The notes: a model not told the origin generated them from the letters alone. A stretch of 22,285 nucleotides of DNA from Aquirhabdus sp. (GCA_030150135.1 JASLGO010000020.1:1-22285), one strand, 5' to 3'. Shown: positions 1 through 7,665, numbered from the stretch's first letter. Numbers and translations are program-made.

Positions 1-74
1 TGATTCCGCACAGCTAATGATTAAGTAATTTTTGAGCTTAAGTAATGCTTAAAACATGACTTTTCCCTAGAAAC

Positions 75-106
75 TTGATAAAGTCTTCGGCTTCCAATTT
101 TATATT
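75..106 (+). promoter_or_regulatory. possible sigma-70 promoter of thrS
   Basis: TTGATA at 75-80 matches five of six bases of the -35 consensus. Possible -10 boxes are TTTTAT at 98-103 (17-base spacing, four of six matches) or TATATT at 101-106 (20-base spacing, too long). Transcription from here would include the anticodon-like hairpin at 124-152. The assignment is weak, and a promoter left of the window cannot be excluded. Confidence 0.25.
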
Positions 107-123
107 ACGTTCTTTATCTCGCG

Positions 124-152
124 GTGATATGACCTTTCGTATAGGCCATCAC
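124..152 (+). promoter_or_regulatory. thrS leader hairpin resembling a tRNA-Thr anticodon arm (putative autogenous operator)
   Basis: ATGACCT (129-135) pairs with AGGCCAT (143-149), with a single A-C mismatch, and encloses the 7-base loop TTCGTAT (136-142). GTG (124-126) pairs with CAC (150-152) beyond a 2-base bulge. Read as an anticodon loop, U occupies position 33, CGU occupies 34-36 and A occupies 37, so CGU is a threonine anticodon. The hairpin ends six bases before the AAGGA ribosome-binding site (158-162). In E. coli, ThrRS binds a tRNA-Thr-like arm at a similar place in its own mRNA and blocks translation. The same role here is inferred from shape, loop sequence and position. Confidence 0.6.
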
Positions 153-171
153 TCCCCAAGGATCTATTGTT

Positions 172-2127
172 ATGTCACAAGCTCCAATTACCGATTCTCC
201 AGTGATAGTCACTCTGCCGAATGGCGATCAAAAACAATTCGACCAAGCCGTGTCCGTTATGGATGTTGCTCAAAGTATTGGTGCAGGATTGGCGAAAGTC
301 ACCCTCGCAGGTCGAGTCAACGGCAAACTCGTCGATGCCTCTGATCTGATTACTGAAAATGCAACGCTGCAAATCATCACGCCAAAAGATGAGGAGGGCT
401 TGGAAATCATTCGCCATTCTTGCGCGCATTTGCTTGGTCATGCGGTGAAACAGTTGCGTCCAGATGTGAAGATGGTGATTGGCCCTGTGATTGAGGAAGG
501 CTTTTACTACGACATCTATAGTGAAAAACCTTTTACATTAGATGATGTTGCGGCCATCGAAGCGCGTATGAAAACGCTGATCGATGCGGACTATGATGTC
601 ATCAAAAAAATGACTCCGCGTGCAGAAGCAATCGCGGTATTCCAATCACGCAATGAAGATTATAAGTTGCGTCTGATCGAAGATATGCCAGATGAAACAG
701 CGATGGGGTTGTATTATCACCAAGAATATGTCGACATGTGTCGCGGTCCACACGTCCCAAACACACGTTTTTTGAAAGCATTTAAGCTGACTAAGTTGTC
801 TGGTGCGTACTGGCGTGGCGATGCGAAGAACGAACAGCTACAACGTGTTTACGGTACTGCATGGGCAGATAAAAAACAGCTCGCAGCCTATATTACTCGT
901 ATCGAAGAAGCTGAAAAACGCGATCATCGTAAAATTGGTAAAGCCTTAGATTTGTTCCACATGCAAGAAGAAGCACCGGGCATGGTGTTCTGGCATCCAA
1001 ATGGCTGGACAATCTATCAAGTGCTTGAACAATACATGCGTAAGGTTCAAAAAGATAACGGTTATCTGGAAATCAAAACTCCGCAAGTTGTGGATTTGGT
1101 GTTGTGGGAAAAATCAGGACATGCGGCGAACTATGCCGAAAATATGTTCACCACGCATTCGGAAAATCGCAATTACGCAGTCAAGCCAATGAACTGTCCA
1201 TGTCATGTTCAGGTGTTTAATCAAGGTTTGAAGTCTTACCGCGATCTGCCTTTGCGTCTTGCCGAGTTCGGTTCATGTCATCGTAATGAGCCGTCAGGTT
1301 CGCTGCATGGCATTATGCGTGTGCGTGGCTTTACGCAAGACGACGCGCATATCTTCTGTACCAAAGAACAAATTGGTCAGGAAGTGGCTGATTTTATTGC
1401 ATTGACATTAGCAGTGTATAAAGACTTTGGTTTTGACGATGTACAGATGAAACTTTCAACACGTCCAGCAAAACGTGTAGGTGATGATTCGTTATGGGAT
1501 CTCGCTGAAAAATCTTTGGCGGATGCACTTGATGCTGCAGGTTTGAAATGGGACTTACAACCGGGTGAAGGTGCATTCTACGGCCCGAAAATTGAATTCT
1601 CGCTGAAAGACTGTCTGGGACGTGTTTGGCAGTGTGGTACAATCCAGTGCGATTTCAATATGCCAATGCGTTTAGATGCGTCTTTTGTGACGGAAGATAA
1701 CCAGCGTGACCATCCAGTTATGCTCCATCGCGCAATACTTGGTAGTTTTGAGCGGTTTATTGGTATACTGATCGAACATTACGCAGGTTTAATGCCACCA
1801 TGGTTAAGTCCAGTGCAAGCATGTGTGATGAATATCACAGATGGTCAAGCTGGTACGTGCCGTGATGTGGTAAACAAGCTCGGTCAACATGGCATTCGTG
1901 CGATCAGTGACTTGAGAAACGAAAAAATTGGATTTAAAATCCGCGAGCGTACATTAGAACGTGTCCCTTATTTGTTGGTTATGGGCGACCGTGAAGTTGA
2001 AGACGGTACTGTCAATGTGCGTACACGTGGGGGCAAAAATTTAGGAACGATGACCATAGATGCATTTGTGGCATTGGTTCAATCCGCCGTTGCCGAGCGA
2101 GGCAGGCATATTTTGGAGCAAGAGTGA
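172..2127 (+). CDS. thrS: threonyl-tRNA synthetase
   Basis: This enzyme attaches threonine to tRNA-Thr in the cytoplasm. It has 651 residues, slightly longer than the E. coli enzyme (642). The order is an N-terminal TGS domain (about 10-70), an editing domain, the class II catalytic core and a C-terminal anticodon-binding domain (from about 545). The editing site shows H82 and H86 in HSCAHLLGH and C190/H194 in DMCRGPH. The catalytic zinc ligands are C342, H393 and H519, at a constant offset of eight from E. coli C334, H385 and H511. The ATG at 172 follows AAGGA (158-162) with nine bases between. The stop overlaps the infC start by four bases (GTGA), so the two are translationally coupled. A tRNA-like hairpin in the leader suggests feedback control by the enzyme itself. 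Confidence 0.98.
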   Translation: MSQAPITDSPVIVTLPNGDQKQFDQAVSVMDVAQSIGAGLAKVTLAGRVNGKLVDASDLITENATLQIITPKDEEGLEIIRHSCAHLLGHAVKQLRPDVKMVIGPVIEEGFYYDIYSEKPFTLDDVAAIEARMKTLIDADYDVIKKMTPRAEAIAVFQSRNEDYKLRLIEDMPDETAMGLYYHQEYVDMCRGPHVPNTRFLKAFKLTKLSGAYWRGDAKNEQLQRVYGTAWADKKQLAAYITRIEEAEKRDHRKIGKALDLFHMQEEAPGMVFWHPNGWTIYQVLEQYMRKVQKDNGYLEIKTPQVVDLVLWEKSGHAANYAENMFTTHSENRNYAVKPMNCPCHVQVFNQGLKSYRDLPLRLAEFGSCHRNEPSGSLHGIMRVRGFTQDDAHIFCTKEQIGQEVADFIALTLAVYKDFGFDDVQMKLSTRPAKRVGDDSLWDLAEKSLADALDAAGLKWDLQPGEGAFYGPKIEFSLKDCLGRVWQCGTIQCDFNMPMRLDASFVTEDNQRDHPVMLHRAILGSFERFIGILIEHYAGLMPPWLSPVQACVMNITDGQAGTCRDVVNKLGQHGIRAISDLRNEKIGFKIRERTLERVPYLLVMGDREVEDGTVNVRTRGGKNLGTMTIDAFVALVQSAVAERGRHILEQE

Positions 2128-2675
2128 ACAAACCCGAAGCACGCAGTCCGCAGGGCGCAAAAAGCAATCGCCCTGCAATTAATGGTGAAATCGAAGCCGC
2201 ACAAGTACGGTTAGTCGATGAAAATGGCGAACAAAAAGGCATTGTTTCTCTGGCTGAGGCAATCAGTGCAGCAGAAGCGGCACAGCTTGACTTAGTTGAG
2301 ATCGTTGCCAATGCTGAGCCACCAGTTTGTAAAATCATGGACTATAACAAGCATTTGTTTGATCTCAAACAAAAGCAAAAAGATGCTCGCAAGAAGCAGC
2401 ATCAAGTCCAAGTCAAGGAAATCAAGATTCGTCCAGGTACTGAAGAAGGTGACTATCAAGTCAAATTCCGTGCAATTGAGCGTTTCTTAGAAGACGGCGA
2501 TAAGGTCAAAATTACTTTACGTTTCCGTGGTCGTGAAATGGCTCACCAAGAAATTGGTCTGAAACAATTACAGCGTATTGAAGCTGATGTAGCTGATATC
2601 GGGATTGTTGAGCAAGCACCGAAGATGGAAGGCAAGCAAATGGGTATGCTGATCGGTCCGAAGAAGAAGAAGTAA
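2124..2675 (+). CDS. infC: translation initiation factor IF-3
   Basis: IF-3 binds the 30S subunit, prevents premature joining of 50S and checks the start codon and initiator tRNA. The 183-residue length is normal (E. coli 180). Typical stretches are the N-domain segment AEPPVCKIMDYNKH, the linker KEIKIRPGTEEGDYQVK and the C-domain FRGREMAHQEIG, ending in a lysine tail. The start is GTG, with GGAG (2115-2118) five bases upstream inside the end of thrS. No in-frame ATG or rare ATT start lies nearby that would give a normal N-terminus. E. coli infC instead uses AUU, which makes it self-regulating, so that control is probably absent or altered here. A terminator follows, and rpmI and rplT are not present in the window. 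Confidence 0.97.
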   Translation: MNKPEARSPQGAKSNRPAINGEIEAAQVRLVDENGEQKGIVSLAEAISAAEAAQLDLVEIVANAEPPVCKIMDYNKHLFDLKQKQKDARKKQHQVQVKEIKIRPGTEEGDYQVKFRAIERFLEDGDKVKITLRFRGREMAHQEIGLKQLQRIEADVADIGIVEQAPKMEGKQMGMLIGPKKKK

Positions 2676-2734
2676 GATTCTGAATCTTGTGTGATAAGCT
2701 CGCATTCCAGTTCGTAGGTTGTTGTAGATAAAGT

Positions 2735-2763
2735 AAACCTTGTGATTATTCGCAAGGTTTTTT
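2735..2763 (+). terminator. Rho-independent terminator after infC
   Basis: AAACCTTG (2735-2742) pairs perfectly with CAAGGTTT (2753-2760) around a 10-base loop, and the T run continues to 2763. It lies 60 bases after the infC stop and closes the thrS-infC unit. Confidence 0.85.
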
Positions 2764-2902
2764 CTCGTTTATCGTTTTTATATGTATCTCGTTTGCGTAT
2801 GTTCTTGATTGCTTAATCAGGAATATTTTTTGAATTATTTTGCTGTGTGTTTTGTCATCGGGAAAATGTTCTCATCTCAACAAATTTAAGCAGGTCAACG
2901 TA

Positions 2903-3586
2903 ATGTTTAAATATATTCAAAAAGATGCTTTTGATCAGTCGTGCCAAGTATATCAAGAACCGTTTAATTTTGTGCTTGCGGGCAATATGCTTTCAGCTAC
3001 GGATGAGTCTGAGCTAGATCGCGATTATCCAAAATATAAAGAAGCTGGCTTCTTGCCTTATAATCCAGAAGAGTGTGGACCATCGATTAATGCATTTGTT
3101 GAAGAACTCACTTCGGAAGAGTTTTCAAATCATGTCGGTGCTATGCTGGGGATTGATAATCTCTATCAATATCCGACGCTGATTACACTGTGCCACATGT
3201 TTAATAAGCGTTTTGGTACGATTCATACTGATAGTAAATCGAAAGTCGCAACGGCATTGATTTATATGAATCATACTTGGCCAGATACAAGTGATGGCTG
3301 CTTACGCTTTCTAAAAAGAATAGATGATATTGAAGATGTTGTTGTTCCTGAGATGAGACCAACATACGGTAATTTTACGATTTTTAAACGTGCCGAAAAT
3401 TCTTTCCATGGTCATCTTCCTTATGAAGGTGAGCGTCGTGTGATTCAAATTGCATGGCTCACTAGTGAGGAAGAGAAGCTGAGAAAGAATAAACGTGGCA
3501 GATTTACACGTAAATTAAAGCAGTTATTTGGTGGATTGGATAAGAAAGTCGGTGCAAATCGCGATAAGAATAAGTCGCATATGTAA
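2903..3586 (+). CDS. 2-oxoglutarate/Fe(II)-dependent oxygenase family protein
   Basis: This 227-residue protein resembles the 2-oxoglutarate/Fe(II) dioxygenase (cupin-fold hydroxylase) superfamily. The probable iron-binding triad is H108-x-D110 (in IHTD) and H169 (in SFHGH). R178 or R179 in ERRVIQIAWL is placed to bind 2-oxoglutarate. After about residue 188 comes a lysine/arginine-rich tail that could contact nucleic acid or the membrane. The ATG at 2903 is preferred because the protein start fits and AGGT (2892-2895) precedes it by seven bases; a TTG at 2840 in the same frame lacks a ribosome-binding site. The gene stands alone between two terminators. The substrate cannot be predicted: relatives hydroxylate proteins, sugars or small molecules. 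Confidence 0.75.
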   Translation: MFKYIQKDAFDQSCQVYQEPFNFVLAGNMLSATDESELDRDYPKYKEAGFLPYNPEECGPSINAFVEELTSEEFSNHVGAMLGIDNLYQYPTLITLCHMFNKRFGTIHTDSKSKVATALIYMNHTWPDTSDGCLRFLKRIDDIEDVVVPEMRPTYGNFTIFKRAENSFHGHLPYEGERRVIQIAWLTSEEEKLRKNKRGRFTRKLKQLFGGLDKKVGANRDKNKSHM

Positions 3587-3600
3587 TACCGGATTGGATA

Positions 3601-3633
3601 AAAAAAGCCCTGCAAGATTACAGGGCTTTTTTT
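3601..3633. terminator. bidirectional terminator between convergent genes
   Basis: AAAAAAGCCCTG (3601-3612) pairs perfectly with CAGGGCTTTTTT (3621-3632) around an 8-base loop, with A and T runs on the outer sides. It can end the oxygenase gene on the + strand and the TonB-C-like gene (stop at 3667) on the - strand. Confidence 0.9.
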
Positions 3634-3637
3634 ATCG

Positions 3638-3663
3638 CAAAAACTAAATGTCAAAACGCCCTA
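3638..3663. repeat. 26-bp repeat, copy 1 (possible IS5-like terminal sequence)
   Basis: This 26-base sequence recurs at 6016-6041 with 23 of 26 identical bases. On the - strand its core reads TA-GGGCGTTTTGACATTT. It sits directly between a terminator and the stop of the TonB-C-like gene. The copies begin at a TA dinucleotide, as some IS5-family insertion ends do. No transposase remains in the window, so its identity as a solo insertion end is an inference. Confidence 0.5.
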
Positions 3664-3666
3664 TTT

Positions 3667-4479
3667 TTATTTCAGTTGTAAATGATATGTGTAGTACGTG
3701 GTTTGAAAATTACCTGAGCTAAAGTGCAAGTTGCTGAAAATCTTTAGCAGATTATTTTTAAATTCAATGCTATTGATGTCAGTTGATATGATACTACTCT
3801 CGGTAACCTGTCCGTTTGGTGCAATCATTAAATGAATGACGGCAAAGCTGGCATGCATTGATGGTGTGATTTCCAAGGCATGTTTGTAAGCACCATCAAT
3901 GATGTTTTGGTTTTGTTGAATGACATTGCTCATATCACCGCGTACAAGAATAGTCGATGCAGTATCTTCTTTCACACGAGTGCCGAACCAAGCTGCATTT
4001 GTACCTGAAGTATCTAAGTGTTCTTTTAAAATCACTTTAGGATCATTTGATTGCCACGTAAAAATATAATCTGGATAACTCTCTCTACCATAACAACAGT
4101 CTTGTTCTAATTGTGGACCAACCAGCTGGTTCTGTGTAATACCATAAGCAGCGCAATTAATTGTACATTCATTCTGCATTGCAGTCGTTGCTATAGTTTG
4201 GAATTTTGCAATCGTATCGATTCGGTTCCATTCATAATATTTGTAAAGGGCAAACACTAACACCACGCTAAAGAAAGCTCCAACGAATGTACTCATAAAA
4301 CTTGGAAGACCTTTTTTGCCTTGCTTGTTAAGTTTCTTTAATGATTTAAGGTTTGATGGAGTCTGTGTCGTATTGGCAAGTGCTGTTCGTGCTCTTGTAT
4401 GTAGTATGCGATAACCATAGATAGCAACAAACGCAAGAAGAAAGAATAGAAACCAGATGAAATATTCAGTTAAAGGCAT
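3667..4479 (-). CDS. membrane protein with TonB-C/AgmX-like C-terminal domain
   Basis: The protein has 270 residues. Hydrophobic segments lie at about 6-24 and 62-80, separated by a lysine-rich cytoplasmic loop. The remainder is predicted outside the cytoplasm and contains C105, C109 and the pair C128-C129, which could form disulfides. The last 65 residues (about 205-270) have the pattern of TonB C-terminal or AgmX/PglI-type domains: a strand, then IAPNGQVTESSI, a helix and a final strand. This fold contacts outer-membrane or cell-wall partners. No ExbB/ExbD or receptor gene is adjacent, so classical TonB energy transduction is not supported. The ATG is preceded by AGGAG (4489-4493) at nine bases. 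The specific function is unknown. Confidence 0.65.
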   Translation of the reverse strand: MPLTEYFIWFLFFLLAFVAIYGYRILHTRARTALANTTQTPSNLKSLKKLNKQGKKGLPSFMSTFVGAFFSVVLVFALYKYYEWNRIDTIAKFQTIATTAMQNECTINCAAYGITQNQLVGPQLEQDCCYGRESYPDYIFTWQSNDPKVILKEHLDTSGTNAAWFGTRVKEDTASTILVRGDMSNVIQQNQNIIDGAYKHALEITPSMHASFAVIHLMIAPNGQVTESSIISTDINSIEFKNNLLKIFSNLHFSSGNFQTTYYTYHLQLK

Positions 4480-4567
4480 TAGTTTGGTCTCCTGAGGTTC
4501 TATCCTTATGCAACTGTGCTGAGATTACAGACATTCGACTGATTATTGCAAATAAATTCGTCTAGAA

Positions 4568-4600
4568 ATAAAAAAGCCCACTTATGAAATATAAATGGGC
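4568..4600 (-). terminator. terminator of the acyl-CoA dehydrogenase gene
   Basis: On the - strand GCCCATTTAT (4600-4591) pairs with ATAAGTGGGC (4585-4576) with one G-U pair around a 5-base loop, and a U-rich tract follows. It lies about 20 bases beyond the stop at 4621. Confidence 0.85.
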
Positions 4601-4620
4601 TCTCTGATCATTACTTCAAA

Positions 4621-5790
4621 TTACAGTGTGCGAGAAATCAATTCCTTCATAATTTCATTGGTTCCCGCATAGATACGGTTTGCGCGGTTGTCAATGTAGG
4701 CGCGGGCGATAGGGTATTCGAGCATATAGCCGTAACCGCCATGCAACTGTACACACTCATCAACCACTTTGCTAAACATATCGCTGAGCTTGTATTTTGC
4801 AGCAGCAGCGGCTTCGATTGGGAGGCTTTCAGTCAATTGCAGTTCCATACAACGATCCACATAGACGCGACCCATATCGATTTCGCTACGCATTTCAGCA
4901 AGTTTGAAACGTGTGTTTTGGAATGAAGAAACGGTTTTGCCAAACGCTTTGCGTTCTTTTACATATTTAACAGTTTGGGCGAAAGCAGCTTCTGCGCCTG
5001 CCTGGCAAATGATTGCCACGATTAAGCGCTCCCATGCCAATTCTTTCATCAGCATAAAGAAGCCCATGCCTTCCATACCGAGCAAATTGGATTTAGGGAC
5101 GCGAACGTTATCAAAGAATAATTCGCAAGTATCTTGCCCTTTCATGCCGACTTTGTTGAGCGGTTTGCCTTTGGTGAAACCTGGCGTTTTGGCATCAATA
5201 ATCAGAAGTGATAGGTTGTTTGAACCTTTTTCGGTATTGCCAGTTTTGACAACGACAACTGCCATATCGCAGAGATAACCATTGGTAATGAAGATTTTGG
5301 AGCCATTGACGATGTAATCATCGCCGTCTAAAACTGCGGTTGTGCGAACACCTTGTAGGTCTGAACCTGTGCCGGGTTCGGTCATGGCAATCGCGGCGAC
5401 GACTTCGCCTGTTGCCATTTTCGGTAACCATGCGAGTTTTTGTTCTTGATTGCCAAAGTTGTTGATGTAGTTTGCGACAATGTCTGAGTGCAGAGACATT
5501 CCGCTACTGGAATCCATCGCGTAACCTTGTTCTTCAATCAGAATCATACTGTACAAGCGATCCACACCTGAACCGCCAAATTCTTCTGGCATCGTTGCGC
5601 AAAGTAGACCGAGTTCACCTGCTTTATTCCAGAGGTCACGATCGACGTGTTGCTGTTTTTCATAACGTTCAGTGTTTGGAATGACTTCCTGCTCAAAGAA
5701 GCGGCGTGCAGTGGCACGGAATGCTTCGTGATCTGAGTTAAACAGTTTTCGAGGCATCATTGGATCGATGGGACGGGCGAGTGTGGACAT
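4621..5790 (-). CDS. acyl-CoA dehydrogenase (long-chain/isovaleryl type)
   Basis: This FAD flavoenzyme of fatty-acid or branched-chain breakdown inserts the alpha-beta double bond in acyl-CoA and passes electrons to ETF. Its 389 residues are normal. Visible elements are the flavin motif AMTEPGTGSD (136-144 region), KVGMKGQDTCELFFDNVRVP, QLHGGYGYMLEYP (348-360) and IYAGTNEIMKE near the end. Medium-chain enzymes carry their catalytic glutamate before the final GT, but here that residue is alanine (A375). E254 in WERL is placed like the catalytic glutamate of long-chain and isovaleryl-CoA dehydrogenases. The ATG follows AAGGA at about eight bases. It is monocistronic, and no ETF or hydratase genes are nearby. 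Substrate chain length cannot be fixed from the sequence. Confidence 0.9.
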   Translation of the reverse strand: MSTLARPIDPMMPRKLFNSDHEAFRATARRFFEQEVIPNTERYEKQQHVDRDLWNKAGELGLLCATMPEEFGGSGVDRLYSMILIEEQGYAMDSSSGMSLHSDIVANYINNFGNQEQKLAWLPKMATGEVVAAIAMTEPGTGSDLQGVRTTAVLDGDDYIVNGSKIFITNGYLCDMAVVVVKTGNTEKGSNNLSLLIIDAKTPGFTKGKPLNKVGMKGQDTCELFFDNVRVPKSNLLGMEGMGFFMLMKELAWERLIVAIICQAGAEAAFAQTVKYVKERKAFGKTVSSFQNTRFKLAEMRSEIDMGRVYVDRCMELQLTESLPIEAAAAAKYKLSDMFSKVVDECVQLHGGYGYMLEYPIARAYIDNRANRIYAGTNEIMKELISRTL

Positions 5791-5822
5791 GTAAGCATTC
5801 CTTGTTTATAGCAGCTAACCAT

Positions 5823-5854
5823 TCTGATCTTGAATGGGTCTGATCTTGAATGGG
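5823..5854. repeat. perfect 16-bp tandem duplication
   Basis: TCTGATCTTGAATGGG occurs twice without interruption or mismatch (5823-5838 and 5839-5854). It lies 33-64 bases upstream of the acyl-CoA dehydrogenase start, in its probable 5' leader or promoter. It may be a recent slippage event or a doubled regulator site. Confidence 0.9.
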
Positions 5855-6015
5855 ATAAAATCGGTGCATCGTTACGTGATGTCTCGATGAGGTGTGCATA
5901 AGTTAATCGGAACTGTTCTGTCGCAACAATGATCGTTATTTCCAATGTCACAAGGCTTTTTTGCCAATCAGTAATATAAATATAGTTTTATCTCATGTTT
6001 CATCGCATTTCATTA

Positions 6016-6041
6016 CAAAGACCAAATGTCAACACGCCCTA
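6016..6041. repeat. 26-bp repeat, copy 2 (possible IS5-like terminal sequence)
   Basis: This sequence differs from copy 1 (3638-3663) at three positions and has the same orientation. Its - strand reading starts TAGGGCGTGTTGACATTT. It lies 57 bases upstream of the aminopropyltransferase-like ATG, followed by the small palindrome GAATA-CTGA-TATTC at 6045-6058. No transposase is present. Confidence 0.5.
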
Positions 6042-6097
6042 GATGAATACTGATATTCTTCGATAATTTGCACAGACTAGAACAGACTCGATTTGTC

Positions 6098-7639
6098 ATG
6101 ACTCCACATTCCTCTAAACCTCATTTGGCGATTGATCGCTCGCTGATTATTTCCGTCTTTGTTGTTGCGTCATGTGGCTTGGCGTATGAGCTGATTACGG
6201 GAGCACTTGCCAGTTATTTGCTGGGTGATTCGATCTTGCAGTTTTCGACCATTATCGGAACGTATTTGTTTGCGATGGGGATTGGTTCACATCTGTCGAA
6301 ATATGTTAAAGATGATCAGGTTCTACAACGATTTATCGAAGTTGAATTATTTGTGGGTTTGGTTGGTGGATTGTCGGCAACATTTTTGTTTGTCATTTTT
6401 GCTTGGTTGTCGATGCCATTCCGAGTGGTGTTGTATGCGTTAGTGTTGATTATCGGCATCTTGGTGGGAATGGAAATTCCACTGGTGATGCGGATTCTGA
6501 ATCAACGCCAGACTGCATTTAGTGAATTGGTCAGTAAGGTTCTCACATTTGATTATTTAGGGGCACTTGCTGTCTCTTTGTTGTTTCCATTGGTTCTCGC
6601 TCCGAAATTAGGTCTGGCGCGCTCTGGGCTTCTTTTTGGTTTGTTTAATGCTGGCATTGCAGGTTGGACGGCTTGGCGCTTTCGCGATGAATTGCCAAAA
6701 ATGCGTTTGTTGTTTAATCGCACGATTTTTTCCATGATGATTCTGTTGGCGGCATTTGTAGCATCTGATCGACTGGTGAAATGGTCTGAAGGGGTATTGT
6801 TTGGCGATCCAGTGATTTATGCCAAGACCACACAATATCAGCGTTTGGTCATTACCAAATGGAAGGATGATTTACGGCTTTATATCAATGGCAATTTGCA
6901 GTTTTCCAGTCGTGATGAGCATCGTTATCATGAAGCATTGGTGCATCCGATTCTAGGTGCGATGCCGTGGGCAAAACGGGTGTTGATTTTGGGTGGTGGC
7001 GATGGTTTGGCGCTACGTGAGGTGTTGCGTTATCCAAATATTGAGCATGTGACACTCGTAGATTTAGATCCTGCAATGACCAAGTTGTTTTCGACCAATG
7101 CCGAACTGACCGCGCTCAATCAAAAGTCGTTTCTCAATCCGAGGGCAACAGTGATCAATGATGATGCTGCGCGTTGGCTAGAGAATAATGCCGATACATT
7201 TGATGCCATCCTTATAGATTTTCCTGATCCGTCGAATTTCGGGTTAGGTAAGTTATATTCGGTGCCAATGTATCGCTTGGTTGCGCGACATTTGTCTGAA
7301 CATGGTTTGGTTGTTGTGCAATCGACTTCGCCGTATCATGCGCCGCGTTCTTTCTGGTGTGTGGCGGCGACGCTAGAAAAAGCTGGCTTTTACACCACGC
7401 CGTATCATGCCCTTGTGCCTTCATTTGGTGAGTGGGGTTTTATGATTGGTTCCAAGTTCCCAAACTATCAGCCGCCGACGAAATATAGTTTGCCGATGAC
7501 GTTTTTAGACAAAGAAACGACTGAGGCGATGTTTCATTTTCCGCCTGATATGAAGCGTTGGAACGTGCAACCGAATGAGTTGAATAATCAGCAGTTGGTG
7601 CATTATTTCCAGCAAGATTGGGGTGATGTGATTCGGTGA
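6098..7639 (+). CDS. membrane-anchored spermidine synthase-like aminopropyltransferase
   Basis: The N-terminal half (about 15-225 of 513 residues) is hydrophobic with roughly seven membrane segments. The C-terminal half (about 240-480) is a spermidine synthase-type Rossmann domain that would transfer aminopropyl from decarboxylated AdoMet to an amine. Key sites are RDEHRYHEALVHP (272-284), the nucleotide loop LGGGDG (298-303), VDLDP (321-325) and DFPDPSN (374-380), where D377 is placed like the catalytic aspartate of spermidine synthases. These residues are kept, so activity is likely, although the acceptor may not be putrescine. The ATG at 6098 is chosen because the first hydrophobic segment fits it; a TTG at 6068 is in frame, and neither has a good ribosome-binding site. 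The nearby speD can supply the aminopropyl donor. Confidence 0.85.
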   Translation: MTPHSSKPHLAIDRSLIISVFVVASCGLAYELITGALASYLLGDSILQFSTIIGTYLFAMGIGSHLSKYVKDDQVLQRFIEVELFVGLVGGLSATFLFVIFAWLSMPFRVVLYALVLIIGILVGMEIPLVMRILNQRQTAFSELVSKVLTFDYLGALAVSLLFPLVLAPKLGLARSGLLFGLFNAGIAGWTAWRFRDELPKMRLLFNRTIFSMMILLAAFVASDRLVKWSEGVLFGDPVIYAKTTQYQRLVITKWKDDLRLYINGNLQFSSRDEHRYHEALVHPILGAMPWAKRVLILGGGDGLALREVLRYPNIEHVTLVDLDPAMTKLFSTNAELTALNQKSFLNPRATVINDDAARWLENNADTFDAILIDFPDPSNFGLGKLYSVPMYRLVARHLSEHGLVVVQSTSPYHAPRSFWCVAATLEKAGFYTTPYHALVPSFGEWGFMIGSKFPNYQPPTKYSLPMTFLDKETTEAMFHFPPDMKRWNVQPNELNNQQLVHYFQQDWGDVIR

Positions 7640-7665
7640 TGTTGGTGATTGAAAATTTGATTTGA

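Larger units (their letters stand above)
5791..6097. other. divergent intergenic region
   Basis: About 300 bases separate the divergent acyl-CoA dehydrogenase (-) and aminopropyltransferase-like (+) genes. The gap holds a perfect 16-bp tandem duplication (5823-5854), the second copy of the IS-end-like repeat (6016-6041) and an AT-rich stretch around 5965-6000 that could hold promoters. No convincing -35/-10 pair was identified, and short ORFs here lack coding character. Confidence 0.6.

Noticed and set aside
1192..1203. Cysteine in the ThrS motif MNCPCH, where E. coli has glycine
   Set aside because: I believe pseudomonad-type ThrRS proteins share this residue, and all zinc and editing ligands are intact, so it is not treated as a defect.
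2012..2338. 108-codon - strand ORF opposite the thrS/infC junction
   Set aside because: It lies wholly opposite two well-supported genes and resembles no protein.
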